A DNA stretch of 21,389 nt from Alphaproteobacteria bacterium (GCA_016869415.1 VGEI01000019.1:1-21389); one strand, 5' to 3'; shown: positions 1 through 9,303, counted from the first letter of the stretch. The notes: generated by a model not told the origin, from the letters alone. A program made the numbers and translations.

Positions 1-448
1 CGAGGTCGGCGGGCGCAAGGCGCAGCTCACCCACGTGGCCAACGCCCATACCGACGGCGATACCTGGGTCTATCTGGCCGATGCCAACGTGCTGTCGACC
101 GGCGACACCTTCAACAACCTCAAGCGTTACCAGAACATCGACTTCGGCAACGGCGGCGACGTGCGCGGCATGATCCGGGCGCTGGAGACCTACATCCGGG
201 TGTCCAACGACCAGACCAAGATCGTGCCCAGCCACGGGCCGCTGGCCACCAAGGCCGACCTGCACGTCTTCCACCAGATGCTGGTGACCTCGCGCGACCG
301 CATCGAGAAGCTGTTCAACGAGGGCAAGAGCGAGCAGGAGGTGTTGGCGCTGAAGCCGCTCGCCGACCTCAACGCCACCTGGCAGAACAACGAGCAGCAC
401 GGCATCGGCCACACCCGCAACGTCTACAACTCGTTCAAGAGATTCTAG
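1..448 (+). CDS. MBL-fold metallo-hydrolase, C-terminal part
   Basis: The reading frame is open from base 2, so the gene begins upstream of the window; the GTG at 35 is internal, not a start. The visible ~148 residues hold late metallo-beta-lactamase-fold motifs: HTDGD near the left edge (metal-site histidine region), then VLSTGDTF with the conserved metal-bridging aspartate, then VPSHGP with a late metal-ligand histidine. The C-terminal ~70 residues are a charged helical tail. Members of this broad family hydrolyse diverse substrates (beta-lactams, lactones, thioesters). The HTDGD-VY-GD-SHG pattern resembles the periplasmic SoxH/quinoprotein-relay-like subgroup, but the N-terminus that would show a signal peptide is missing. 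The fold is well supported; the substrate is unknown. Confidence 0.85.
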   Translation, partial: EVGGRKAQLTHVANAHTDGDTWVYLADANVLSTGDTFNNLKRYQNIDFGNGGDVRGMIRALETYIRVSNDQTKIVPSHGPLATKADLHVFHQMLVTSRDRIEKLFNEGKSEQEVLALKPLADLNATWQNNEQHGIGHTRNVYNSFKRF

Positions 449-462
449 ACGCCACCCCCTGC

Positions 463-501
463 TGTCACCCCGGACCGGCGCATAGCTGGCCGGGGGTGAC
501 A
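463..501. repeat. REP-like palindrome / possible terminator hairpin
   Basis: An imperfect inverted repeat: TGTCACCCC on the left arm pairs with GGGGTGACA on the right arm, with further GG/CC pairing towards a short loop (GCGCATAGC). It lies between the MBL gene stop and the LysE gene. There is no T-tract, so factor-independent termination is doubtful. Palindromes starting TGTCA(C/T)CCCGG are a common dispersed intergenic repeat in alphaproteobacteria, which is the favoured reading. Confidence 0.5.
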
Positions 502-539
502 GGCCCGCCTATGCTGGCTTCCCACGCAGGGAGCCATGC

Positions 540-1151
540 ATGAGCCTCGAATTCCTCATCACCTCTTTCATCGTCGTCGCCTCGCCGGGGACGGGCGTGC
601 TCTACACGCTGGCTGCCGGCCTCGCCCGCGGCAGCCGCGCCAGCACGGTGGCCGCCTTCGGCTGCACCTTGGGCATCGTGCCGCACATGGCCGCGGCCAT
701 CCTCGGCCTTGCCGCGCTGCTCCACGCCAGCGCGCTGGCCTTCGAGATCTTCAAGTATCTGGGTGTCGGCTACCTGCTGTGGATGGGCTGGAGCACGCTG
801 CGCGAGCAGGGGGCGCTGCGCATCGAGAAAGAAGTCAGCGCCCGCTCGGCGCTGCAAGTGACGGCCCATGCCATCCTGATCAACATCCTCAATCCCAAGC
901 TGTCGATCTTCTTCCTCGCCTTCCTGCCGCAGTTCATCGCCGCCGACGAGGCGCAGCCGCTGGCCGCCATGCTGACCCTGAGCGGAGTCTTCATGCTGAT
1001 GACCTTCGCCGTCTTCGTGGTTTACGGGCTCTTCGCCGCTGCGGTGCGCGAGCATGTCATCTCCCGCCCCTACGTTCTGACCTGGATGCGCCGCAGCTTT
1101 GCCGGCGCCTTCGCAGTGCTGGGCGCCAGGCTCGCCTTGGCTGAGCGCTGA
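540..1151 (+). CDS. LysE/RhtB family amino-acid exporter
   Basis: This 203-residue hydrophobic protein has the size and layout of the LysE/RhtB translocators, inner-membrane exporters of amino acids and their derivatives. It shows about six membrane segments. The N-terminal family signature appears as SPGTG (residues 15-19) followed by a glycine-rich helix; the canonical PGP is altered to PGT. The second signature is NPK at 118-120, followed by a hydrophobic run ending FLPQF. The ATG at 540 is preceded by GCAGGGAG, a reasonable ribosome-binding site; an ATG at 536 belongs to another frame. It stands alone between an upstream palindrome and the convergent modC, whose stop is 13 bases away. The exported substrate cannot be predicted. 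Confidence 0.88.
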   Translation: MSLEFLITSFIVVASPGTGVLYTLAAGLARGSRASTVAAFGCTLGIVPHMAAAILGLAALLHASALAFEIFKYLGVGYLLWMGWSTLREQGALRIEKEVSARSALQVTAHAILINILNPKLSIFFLAFLPQFIAADEAQPLAAMLTLSGVFMLMTFAVFVVYGLFAAAVREHVISRPYVLTWMRRSFAGAFAVLGARLALAER

Positions 1152-1164
1152 GCTACTCCGCCGT

Positions 1165-2298
1165 TCAGCCCACGTCCGCGTCGAGGTCCGCCGCGTCGAA
1201 CTCCTGAAGCGGGCCACCCAGGCTGCGGCGGTCGAGGGCAATGGCCTTGATCACGGCATAAGCCGGCGTACCGGGGGCGAGGCCCAGTGCCGCGACCGAA
1301 TGACGGGTGATGCGGGCTAGCAGCGTCTGACCGCCGCAGTCGAGCCGGATCTCGGCGATCGGCCCGCTCTCCGCACCGATCTCGCGCACCACACCGCCCA
1401 GCACGTTGAGCGCGCTGAGGCCCTCCGGCTTCTTGACGGCCAGCAGCACGTCGCGCGCCCGGATGCGCACGCGTACGGCGCTGCCTGGCGCGAGGTCAGT
1501 GTGCGGCATGCGCAAGATGCCGGCCGGGCATTCCAGCATGGTCAACCCCGAAGCGGCATCGTGTGCTGCAACCTGCGCTTCGATGACCGCTCCCGCCTCG
1601 CCCCGGCCGGTGAACGGGAAAAGATCGAGCCGGCCCATGATCTCGGCCGTGCCGCCCACCGCCGCCGCCTTGCCGTGCGACAGCACGACAACGGTGGTGG
1701 CGAGCCGCGTCACCTCGGCGACCGAGTGGCTGACATAGACGATGGGGATTTTGGTCACGTCGCGCAGCCGCTCGATATAGGGCAGGATCTCCTGCCTGCG
1801 CGCCTCGTCGAGCGAGGCCAGCGGCTCGTCCAACAGCAGCAGCCGCGGACTGGCGAGCAGCGCCCGGCCGATGGCCACGCGCTGCTTCTCGCCGCCGGAG
1901 AGCGAGCCCGGCCGGCGGTCGAGAAGCGGACCGAGGCCCAGCAACTCGACCGCCTGGTCGAGCGTCTCGTAGCGCTGCGCCGCCGGGGTGAACCACCTGC
2001 CGTAGAGCAGGTTGGCGCGCACCGAGAGATGCGGAAACAGCCTGCCTTCCTGAAAGACGTAGCCGACCCGCCGCCGGTGCTTGGGCACGAAGATGCCCGC
2101 AGCGGTGTCGACCAGCGCCTCGCCGTCGACCGTGACACGGCCCTCGTCCGGCCGGATCAGGCCGGCGATGATGTTGACCAGCGAGGTCTTGCCCGCACCC
2201 GAGCGGCCGAACAACGCGGTAAGGCGGCCTTCGCTCTCGAAGCGGACGTCGAGGGCAAAACCGCCCAGGCGGTGGCGGATGTCGAGCGAGAGGCTCAT
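1165..2298 (-). CDS. modC: Molybdate ABC transporter ATP-binding protein ModC
   Basis: This cytoplasmic ATPase powers molybdate import by the ModABC transporter. The 377-residue protein has an N-terminal ABC domain with Walker A GRSGAGKTS (31-39), Q-loop Q83, signature LSGGEKQR (133-140), Walker B LLLLDEP (153-159) and switch histidine H191. A C-terminal TOBE/Mop-like domain (about 290-360, around VRIRARDVLLA and LNVLGGVV) is typical of ModC and can bind oxyanion. All catalytic motifs are intact. The start overlaps the modB stop by four bases (ATGA), so the two are probably translationally coupled. Identification rests on the domain pair plus the adjacent modB and modA. Confidence 0.95.
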   Translation of the reverse strand: MSLSLDIRHRLGGFALDVRFESEGRLTALFGRSGAGKTSLVNIIAGLIRPDEGRVTVDGEALVDTAAGIFVPKHRRRVGYVFQEGRLFPHLSVRANLLYGRWFTPAAQRYETLDQAVELLGLGPLLDRRPGSLSGGEKQRVAIGRALLASPRLLLLDEPLASLDEARRQEILPYIERLRDVTKIPIVYVSHSVAEVTRLATTVVVLSHGKAAAVGGTAEIMGRLDLFPFTGRGEAGAVIEAQVAAHDAASGLTMLECPAGILRMPHTDLAPGSAVRVRIRARDVLLAVKKPEGLSALNVLGGVVREIGAESGPIAEIRLDCGGQTLLARITRHSVAALGLAPGTPAYAVIKAIALDRRSLGGPLQEFDAADLDADVG

Positions 2299-3002
2299 CC
2301 GACCGCCTCATGCGACATTCTCCGGCCGATGCGCCGGGCCAGCAGCTCGGAGCCGAGCAGTGCGGCCATCGAGACGACGACCGAGATGGCGGTGAGCCGC
2401 AGCGCCCCGGCATCGCCGCCCGGCACCTGGGTGAAGGTGTAGATGGCCGAAGGCAGCGTCTGCGTCTCGCCGGGGATGTTGGAGACGAAGGTGATGGTGG
2501 CGCCGAACTCGCCCATCGCCTTGGCGAAGCAGAGGATCATGCCAGCGACGATGCCGGGCAGGATGAGCGGCAGGGTGACGGTGAGGAAGACCCAGGCCGG
2601 GCTGGCACCCAGCGTGCCGGCCGCATCCTCAAGCCGCCGGTCGACGGCCTCCAGCGACAGCCTGATGGCCCGCACCAGCAGCGGAAACCCCATGATGCCG
2701 CCGGCCAGCGCCGCCCCCGTCCAGCGGAAGGCGAAGACGATGCCGAAGGTCTCCTCGAGAAAGGCGCCGACCGGGGTGCGCCGCCCGAAGAGCAACAGCA
2801 GGACGTAGCCGGTCACCACCGGCGGCAGGATCAGCGGCAGGTGAACGATGCCGTTGAGGAGCGCGTGGCCCCAGAAGCGCCCACGCGCCAGCACATAGGC
2901 CACGGCAATGCCGAACGGCAGGCTGACCAGCGTCGCCCAGAAGGCGACACGCAGGCTGAGACGGACGGCCGTCCATTCCTCGGGCGAGAGCGCGTCGAAC
3001 AC
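2295..3002 (-). CDS. modB: Molybdate ABC transporter permease ModB
   Basis: The inner-membrane channel subunit of the molybdate importer, 235 residues with five to six hydrophobic segments, a normal ModB length. The cytoplasmic coupling (EAA) loop is visible at about 125-150, with EDAAGTLGAS followed by LPLILPG, the surface that docks on ModC. Downstream, EFGATITFVSNIPGETQTLP (165-184) is highly characteristic of ModB/CysT-type permeases. It lies 42 bases after modA and overlaps modC by four bases, giving the standard order modA-modB-modC. Confidence 0.95.
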   Translation of the reverse strand: MFDALSPEEWTAVRLSLRVAFWATLVSLPFGIAVAYVLARGRFWGHALLNGIVHLPLILPPVVTGYVLLLLFGRRTPVGAFLEETFGIVFAFRWTGAALAGGIMGFPLLVRAIRLSLEAVDRRLEDAAGTLGASPAWVFLTVTLPLILPGIVAGMILCFAKAMGEFGATITFVSNIPGETQTLPSAIYTFTQVPGGDAGALRLTAISVVVSMAALLGSELLARRIGRRMSHEAVG

Positions 3003-3044
3003 GGACGGATTATGGACGATTCTCTACCCGGAACTCGATGGAGA

Positions 3045-3863
3045 TCACGAGCTGCCGAGCCGGCCTGCCCCGATCACAATGAAACCCTGCTTCTCCCACA
3101 GCGGCCTCGCCTTCGCCGATCCGAGATAGGCGAGGACAGCAGCTGCATCGGCATGCCGGCTCACGGCCGTGAGGGCGAGCGGGTAGACGATCGCCGGATG
3201 CGCCGCCTCCGGAAACGTATCGACGATCCTCACGCCGGGATCGGCCGCCGCATCGGTCCGGTAGACGATGCCCAGCGGCGCCTCGCCGCGCGACACCAGC
3301 AGCAGGGCGGCGCGCACGTTCTCGCTCTGGGCGGTCCGCTGCTGCAGCGACGGCCACACGCCGAGCCTCTCGAGCGCCGCCTTGCCGTACCGGCCGGCCG
3401 GGACCGAGCTGGTGTCTGCCATGGCCAGGCGGCCGTTGCCGAGCAGCCGCGCCAGATCGATGCCCGGACCGATCGTGAGCGAGACACGCGATTCCCGAGG
3501 CGCGATCAGCACCAGCCGGTTGCCGAGCAGGTTGGAACGCGTGTCTGTGCGAATCAGGTTCCGTTGCTGGACATAGTCCATCCAGTCGAGATCGGCCGAG
3601 ATGAAAATGTCGGCCGGCGCTCCCTGCTCGATCTGCCGGGCCAGGGCCGGGCTGGCGGCGTAGGAGATCACCGCCTTCCTGCCGCTCTCGTGCTGCCATT
3701 GTGCGTTGATCTCGTCGAGGGCGCTCTTGAGGCTGGCCGCCGCGAAAATCACCACGCCGGCGCTCTGTCCCGCCGCCGGGAGCGGCGCCGCCGCAAGGCC
3801 AAGGATGGCGAACGCGACGGCAGCGATGCGCCGGGACAGCCGCATGGGGATTTCTGCCATCAT
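3045..3863 (-). CDS. modA: Molybdate-binding periplasmic protein ModA
   Basis: The substrate-binding protein that delivers molybdate (or tungstate) to ModBC. The 272-residue frame starts with tandem ATGs at 3863 and 3860; a third ATG at 3845 (MRLSRR) would give a tighter signal peptide, with basic RLSRR, a hydrophobic stretch and cleavage near AAG. No start has a strong ribosome-binding site, so the exact N-terminus is open. Family motifs: FAAASLKSAL (about 40-49, oxyanion-binding serine region), YAASPALARQI with GAPADIFISAD (68-91), PAGRYGK (155-161) and GIVYRTDA. No Mo-box-like palindrome was seen in the 99 bases upstream, and no modE gene is nearby. Confidence 0.93.
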   Translation of the reverse strand: MMAEIPMRLSRRIAAVAFAILGLAAAPLPAAGQSAGVVIFAAASLKSALDEINAQWQHESGRKAVISYAASPALARQIEQGAPADIFISADLDWMDYVQQRNLIRTDTRSNLLGNRLVLIAPRESRVSLTIGPGIDLARLLGNGRLAMADTSSVPAGRYGKAALERLGVWPSLQQRTAQSENVRAALLLVSRGEAPLGIVYRTDAAADPGVRIVDTFPEAAHPAIVYPLALTAVSRHADAAAVLAYLGSAKARPLWEKQGFIVIGAGRLGSS

Positions 3864-3891
3864 AGGCGTCAGGATACAAAGACCGGTGGCC

Positions 3892-3914
3892 GGCGGGAAA
3901 CGCCGTCTCCCGCC
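3892..3914. terminator. Hairpin between iolE and modA
   Basis: GGCGGGA (3892-3898) pairs with TCCCGCC (3908-3914) around a 9-base loop, in the 99-base gap after the iolE stop and before modA. There is no clear T-run on the minus strand, so it could be a weak or factor-dependent terminator or a processing hairpin separating iolDE from modABC. Confidence 0.35.
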
Positions 3915-3962
3915 CGAAGCGACGCCCTTTGCCGGCTGTTCCGCGTCCCGCCGCGGCCGTGC

Positions 3963-4850
3963 CTAAAGCCCCGCGTTCCCGGCCAGCGCCGAGAGGTTGT
4001 CGTAGCCCATCCTGGCGTAGGTCAGCGGGGGCGCCTTGGCCGGATCCTGCTCCGCCTCGACCACCAGCCAGCCGTGGTAGCCGGCCTCGGCCAGCGGCTT
4101 GAGCACCGACTTGTACTCGACGCTGCCGTCGCCCGGCACGGTGAAAACGCCTTCGAGCACGGAGTCGAGGAAGCTCATGTCCTGCTGCCTCGCCTGCCTG
4201 AGCACCGGGGCGCGCACGTCCTTGCAGTGGACATGGACGATGCGCTGCGCGTGGCGCTTGGCCACGGCGGCCGGGTCGCCACCGGCATAGGTCAGGTGCC
4301 CCGTGTCGAGCAGCAGCCCAACCTCCGGGCCGGTCTCGGCCAACAGGCGGTCGATCTCGGCCTCGCTCTCAATCACCGTGCCCATGTGGTGGTGATAGGC
4401 GAGCTTCAGGCCGCGGCGCTCGAGATAGCGGCCCATCTCCGTCAGATGGCGGCCGTAATCCTTCCAGCGATTCTCGGGCATCTTCGGCCGCTTCGACACC
4501 GGCGTGCCGCGCTCGCCATGCACGCAACCGGAGACCTCGGCATAGACCATGACCTGGCACCCCATGTCGGCGAGCAGGGTCAGATGGCCGGCGACCGCCT
4601 CCTTCTCCGCTTCGACCGAACGTTCGAGCAGGCGCGAGGAATACCAGCCCGACACCAGGTCGAGATCGTGCCTCACCAGGATCGGCCGCAGCTCATGCGC
4701 CTTGCGCGGGAACTTGTTGCCGAGCTCGACCCCGGCATAGCCGGCCTGCTTGGCTTCTTTCAGGCAGGTCTCGAGCGGCGTCTCGCCGCCGAGCTCGGGC
4801 ATGTCGTCGTTGCTCCAGGTGAGCGGATTGATGCCGATGCGGATGGCCAT
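3963..4850 (-). CDS. iolE: Myo-inosose-2 dehydratase IolE
   Basis: IolE dehydrates 2-keto-myo-inositol to 3D-trihydroxycyclohexane-1,2-dione, the second step of myo-inositol catabolism, in the cytoplasm. The 295 residues form an AP-endonuclease-2-like TIM barrel of normal length. Visible motifs: INPLTWSNDD at the N-terminus (characteristic of IolE), GVELGNKFP (40-48), YHHHMGT (152-158), LDTGH (181-185), HVHCKD (206-211), VPGDG (238-242) and VVEAEQDP (263-270). The Glu/Asp/His set matches the metal-binding residues expected for this fold. It follows iolD by 31 bases with AGGAA upstream of the ATG, so the pair form an operon. Related barrels (sugar-phosphate isomerases) are possible in general, but the N-terminal motif and neighbour make IolE strong. 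Confidence 0.93.
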   Translation of the reverse strand: MAIRIGINPLTWSNDDMPELGGETPLETCLKEAKQAGYAGVELGNKFPRKAHELRPILVRHDLDLVSGWYSSRLLERSVEAEKEAVAGHLTLLADMGCQVMVYAEVSGCVHGERGTPVSKRPKMPENRWKDYGRHLTEMGRYLERRGLKLAYHHHMGTVIESEAEIDRLLAETGPEVGLLLDTGHLTYAGGDPAAVAKRHAQRIVHVHCKDVRAPVLRQARQQDMSFLDSVLEGVFTVPGDGSVEYKSVLKPLAEAGYHGWLVVEAEQDPAKAPPLTYARMGYDNLSALAGNAGL

Positions 4851-4881
4851 GGTGTCGGTGTTCCTGACTATCGATGGGGAG

Positions 4882-6717
4882 TTACGCCAGCCTCTGCCGG
4901 CGGCGGTTGGTCTCGTAGGCCTTGCGGGCCTTGCGCTGGGCGGCGGAGCGCGGCGCCTCGCTCACCGGCACGTCCCACCATGTGCCGCCCTCGGCCGTGG
5001 AGATCTGCGGATCGGTGTCGATGACGATGACCGTGGTGCGGCTGGCCTTACGGGCGCGCCGCACGGCGGGCTCGAGCTCGGCGATGCTGCCGACCTTGAC
5101 CGCCTCGGCACCCAGCGCGTGGGCGTGGGCGGCGAAGTCGATGGCAGGCGCCTTGTCATCGAGCAGGTTGTTGAACGGCTCGCCGCCCGTGCCCTTCTGC
5201 AGCCGGTTGATGCAGCCGAAACCGCGATTGTCGAGCAGCACGATGGTCAGCTTCGCGTCCAGCGCTACCGAGGTGGCGATCTCCGAGTTCATCATCAGGT
5301 AGCTGCCATCGCCGACCATGACGATGACCTCGCGCTCGGGCGCGGCCAGCTTGACGCCCAGCCCGCCGGCGATCTCGTAGCCCATGCAGGAGTAGCCGTA
5401 TTCGAGGTGGTAGCCGGCCGCATCCGGCGCACGCCACAGCTTATGCAGCTCGCCCGGCAGGCCGCCGGCAGCGCAGACCACGATGGCGTCGTCGCCGGCC
5501 TGACGGTTGACCGCACCCAGCACCTGCGCGTCGGTCGGCAGCACGTTGCGGTCGCGCGCCGGGGCGGCCGTCACCCTGTCGACGATGGCATTCCACTTGC
5601 GGGTGAGATCCGTGGCCCTGGCCGTCCAGCTGCTGCCTGCCTTCCAGGAACCCAGCCCTCCGGCCAATGCCTCGATCCCGGCGCGTGCATCGGCGACCAG
5701 CGGCTGCGACCCGTGCTTGGCGGCATCGAAACCGCCGACATTGAGGCCGATCAGCCGCGCCTCGGGAAAAATGGTGCGCGAGGCCGAGGCGAAGTCGCTG
5801 AGCCGGCTGCCGACCACCAAGGCCATGTCGGCGTCGGCGGCCAGCGCATTGGCCGCGCTAGAACCGGTAACGCCGATCGAACCCACGTTCATCGCGTGGT
5901 CCCAGGCGAGGCTGCCCTTGCCGGCCTGGGTCTCGCAGACCGGGATGCCGCGCTTGGCCGCGAACTCGGCCAGCACCCCCTCCGCCAGCGAGTACTTCAC
6001 GCCGCCGCCCGCCAGGATCAGCGGCCGGCTGGCACCCTTGAGGGCCTTGATGGCATCGCTCAGCTCGCCGGCGTCGGGCTCCGGGCGGCGCAGACGATGG
6101 ACACGCCGCTCGAAGAACTCGGCCGGGTAGTCGTAGCTCTCGGGCTGGACGTCCTGCGGGAAGGCCAGGGTGACGGGGCCGCATTCGACCGGGTCGGTCA
6201 GCACTCGCAGGGCCGCCGGCAGGGCGTTGAGCAGCTGCTCGGGCCTGGTGATGCGGTCCCAGTAGCGGGACACCGGCCGGAAACAGTCATTGGCCGAGAC
6301 GGTGCCGTCGCCGAAATCCTCGACCTGCTGCAGCACGGGGTCCGGGCGGCGGTTGGCGAAGACGTCGCCGGGCAGGAAAAGCACCGGCAGGCGGTTGACA
6401 TGGGCTACGGCCGCGGCCGTCACCATGTTGGTGGCGCCGGGGCCGATCGAGGTGGTGCAGGCCATCATCCGCCGGCGGGCATGGGTCTTGGCATAGGCGA
6501 TGGCGGCATGGGCCATGGCCTGCTCGTTGTGGGCCCGGAAGGTCGGCAGATCCTTGCGCGCCGCCTCCAGGGCCGGCCCCAGCCCGGCCACGTTGCCATG
6601 GCCGAAGATGGCCCAGACCCCGCCGAACAGCGGCACGGTCCGGCCGTCGATCTCGGTGTACTGGGCGGCAAGGTAACGAATCGCGGCCTCGGCCGCGGTC
6701 AGGCGGATGCTCGTCAT
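4882..6717 (-). CDS. iolD: Trihydroxycyclohexane-1,2-dione hydrolase IolD (ThDP enzyme)
   Basis: IolD opens the cyclohexanedione ring to 5-deoxyglucuronate, the third step of inositol breakdown. At 611 residues it has the three-domain thiamine-diphosphate enzyme layout. The N-terminal PYR domain carries the cofactor-activating glutamate in HNEQAMAH (E65). A central domain follows (about 215-355, LILAGGGV). The C-terminal PP domain has the ThDP/Mg motif starting GDGSY (469) and ending at N497 in LLDNRGFG. GTWWDVPVSE near the C-terminus is a typical IolD sequence, distinguishing it from acetolactate synthase. It is the first gene of iolDE and faces iolG across a 135-base divergent promoter region. 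Confidence 0.95.
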   Translation of the reverse strand: MTSIRLTAAEAAIRYLAAQYTEIDGRTVPLFGGVWAIFGHGNVAGLGPALEAARKDLPTFRAHNEQAMAHAAIAYAKTHARRRMMACTTSIGPGATNMVTAAAVAHVNRLPVLFLPGDVFANRRPDPVLQQVEDFGDGTVSANDCFRPVSRYWDRITRPEQLLNALPAALRVLTDPVECGPVTLAFPQDVQPESYDYPAEFFERRVHRLRRPEPDAGELSDAIKALKGASRPLILAGGGVKYSLAEGVLAEFAAKRGIPVCETQAGKGSLAWDHAMNVGSIGVTGSSAANALAADADMALVVGSRLSDFASASRTIFPEARLIGLNVGGFDAAKHGSQPLVADARAGIEALAGGLGSWKAGSSWTARATDLTRKWNAIVDRVTAAPARDRNVLPTDAQVLGAVNRQAGDDAIVVCAAGGLPGELHKLWRAPDAAGYHLEYGYSCMGYEIAGGLGVKLAAPEREVIVMVGDGSYLMMNSEIATSVALDAKLTIVLLDNRGFGCINRLQKGTGGEPFNNLLDDKAPAIDFAAHAHALGAEAVKVGSIAELEPAVRRARKASRTTVIVIDTDPQISTAEGGTWWDVPVSEAPRSAAQRKARKAYETNRRRQRLA

Positions 6718-6852
6718 ACCGGCGTTTCCTCTATATTCCGAATAGATGCGCTGGCGCGTTGTTTAGCAGTTGACGCGTTCGCAAACATTACGGAAATGTG
6801 ACACCCCCAATCAAGGCAGGACTCACCTGCCCCGATAGCCCAGGAACCCCCC
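6718..6852. promoter_or_regulatory. iolD/iolG divergent promoter region
   Basis: This 135-base gap must hold promoters for both iolDE and iolG. It is more AT-rich than the genes and contains several dyads. TATTCcGAATA (6734-6744) is perfect apart from its central base. CGCGT/ACGCG lie at 6755-6759 and 6773-6777. ACATT-N5-AATGT lies around 6785-6799. TTCC occurs twice with six bases between (6727-6740 region). RpiR-type IolR repressors in rhizobia bind GGAA/TTCC-type sites, so the TTCC pair is suggestive, but no regulator gene is in the window. TTGACG (6770-6775) could be a -35 for iolG; no good -10 was found. Confidence 0.5.
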
Positions 6853-7859
6853 ATGCTCAGATTCGCCCAGTTCGGCGCCGGCCGTATCGGCCAGATTCAT
6901 GCCGCCAATCTCGCCGCCAACGGCGGCACGGCCATCCACTATGTCGTCGACGTCAACGCCGACGCGGCCAAGGCGCTCGCCAAGAAGCACGGCGCCAAGG
7001 TCAGCGACGTAAAGACGGCGCTGGCCGACAAGGACGTGGATGCGGTGATCATCGCCTCCTCGACCGACACCCATGCCGACCTCGCCATCGCCTCCGCCAA
7101 GGCCGGAAAGGCCATCTTCTGCGAGAAGCCGATCGACCTGTCGCTCAAGCGCGTCGATGCCTGCCTTGCCGCGGTGAAGAAGGCCGGAGTACCGATGTTC
7201 GTAGGCTTCAACCGCCGCTTCGACCCGAGCTTCCGCGCGCTGCAGGCGCGTATCGCCAAGGGCGAGATCGGCAAGGTCGAGCAGGTCATCATCTCGAGCC
7301 GCGACCCCGGCCTGCCGCCCCTCGCCTATCTCAAGGTCTCGGGCGGCCAGTTCCGCGACATGACCATCCACGATTTCGACATGGCGCGTTTCCTGCTCGG
7401 CGAGGAACCGGCGGAGGTCTTCGCCTACGGCTCCTGCCTGGTCGACAAGGCGGTGGCCCAGGCCGGCGACATCGATTCCACGATGATCGTCATGCGTACG
7501 GCCTCGGGGAAGCTCTGCCATATCAACAACAGCCGCCGCGCCTCCTACGGCTACGACCAGCGCATCGAGGTGCATGGCGAGAAAGGCCGGCTGATGGCCG
7601 GCAACCACACACCGACCACCGTAGAGCTCGCCAACGGCGATGCTGTGAGCGCCGACAAGCCGCTCTACTTCTTCCTTGAGCGCTATGCCGAGGCCTACAA
7701 GGCCGAGCTCAACGTCTTCGTCGAGGCCGTCACCAAGAAGAAGAAAATGCCGGTCGGCGCCGAGGACGGCCGGCTCGCCCTGGTGCTCGCCGAATGCGCG
7801 CTGCGCTCCTACAAGGAGAAGCGCCCGGTCAAGGTCGCCGAGATCGCTGGAGGCGCCAA

Positions 7860-7863
<4 letters not shown>
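6853..7863 (+). CDS. iolG: Inositol 2-dehydrogenase IolG
   Basis: IolG is an NAD-dependent cytoplasmic enzyme oxidising myo-inositol to 2-keto-myo-inositol, the entry step of the pathway. The 336-residue protein belongs to the Gfo/Idh/MocA family. The Rossmann motif is FGAGRIG (7-13); the family lysine lies in CEKPID (K92); the catalytic Asp and His lie in FRDMTIHDFDM (D169, H173), with the same spacing as in characterised inositol dehydrogenases. ATG 6853 follows AGGAA. The stop overlaps the GTG start of the next gene by four bases. Related enzymes may act on scyllo- or D-chiro-inositol, but iolD and iolE opposite favour myo-inositol. Confidence 0.93.
7849..7853 (+). promoter_or_regulatory. 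GGAGG ribosome-binding site fixing the SDR GTG start
   Basis: GGAGG ends six bases before the GTG at 7860, inside the last codons of iolG. It supports the GTG start rather than the ATG at 7794, which would impose a 70-base overlap and add a non-homologous basic extension. Confidence 0.75.
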
Positions 7864-8634
<771 letters not shown>

Positions 8635-8642
<8 letters not shown>

Positions 8643-9258
8643 AATGCGGCGGCTGACGCCGGCGACTTCGACGATCGACTGGGACCGGACCGCGGCCTTG
8701 ACCGAAGGGCTGCTGCGCGACGGCCTGGACGAGATCGTCAGGGTCTTTATCGCGCAAGGCGCCGGTGCGCCGTTCGTCGTCTGGAATCCGCGCCCGGAGC
8801 AGCTGCGCAGCGAGCCTGCGCGTCATGTGCTGGCCCACTGGTCGAGTCTGGCCGATGGCGCCCGTCTGCCCGGCTATCGCCAAGTCGATCCGGCCGACCT
8901 GCGACCGGCTTTGGGCTACGTGCTGCTTCTCGATGTCCTGGAGGATGGCTGGGATTTCCGCTACCGGCTCTTCGGCAGCACGATCAGCAGTGTGTCCGGG
9001 TTCGACCTGACGGGGAAGCTGCTGTCCGAGCATCCGGCGAGCGCCTATGTCGCGGAATTCAGCATCGCCGTCGGGCGTGCCGCAACTAGGCGACGCCAGC
9101 CGATTTACTCCCTCCGCCACCCGGTCGGGGCGCAGGACACGAGCCTCTGGGAACGACTCGTGCTGCCGCTGGCCGACGAGAACGGCCACGTGGTCCGGCT
9201 GATGGTCGTCGCCACCCCGCTCGATCGGGATGGCAAGCCGATCCGTGCGGTCTTCTGA
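8635..9258 (+). CDS. PAS-domain-like protein (PAS_5 / DUF1488-type single domain)
   Basis: A 207-residue protein resembling the alphaproteobacterial PAS_5 family: a stretch LPGYRQVDPADLRPALGYV (about 79-97), then LLDVLEDGWDFRYRLFGSTI, with a beta-rich C-terminus ending in a conserved-looking LVLPLADENGHV. No kinase, GGDEF, HTH or other output domain is present, so it is a stand-alone sensor-like domain of unknown ligand. ATG 8635 overlaps the SDR stop by eight bases; an alternative ATG at 8644 avoids overlap. It is the last gene of the iolG-SDR unit and is followed by a strong terminator. A role in sensing inositol metabolism is only positional inference. Confidence 0.7.
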
Positions 9259-9265
9259 ACGCTAA

Positions 9266-9303
9266 GACGAGAAAGGCCGCTCCGAAGGGCGGCCTTTCTC
9301 GTC
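9266..9303. terminator. Strong bidirectional terminator hairpin
   Basis: A perfect 15-bp stem: GACGAGAAAGGCCGC (9266-9280) pairs with GCGGCCTTTCTCGTC (9289-9303) across an 8-base loop. It lies between the stop of the PAS-like gene and the stop of the convergent cheZ. The A-rich left arm and TTTCTC right arm give U-rich 3' sides on both strands, so it can serve both genes. Confidence 0.88.

Noticed and set aside
3864..3962. Mo-box or molybdenum-cofactor riboswitch upstream of modA
   Set aside because: No TATA-rich ModE-type palindrome or conserved structured leader could be seen in the 99-base gap.
2310..5024. A 904-codon open frame on the + strand opposite modB, modA and iolE
   Set aside because: Low-complexity, Arg/Gly/His-rich translation without domains; an artefact of high GC codon bias opposite three clear genes.
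4750..6801. A 683-codon + strand open frame opposite iolD
   Set aside because: Antisense shadow of a well-supported ThDP enzyme gene; no recognisable motifs.
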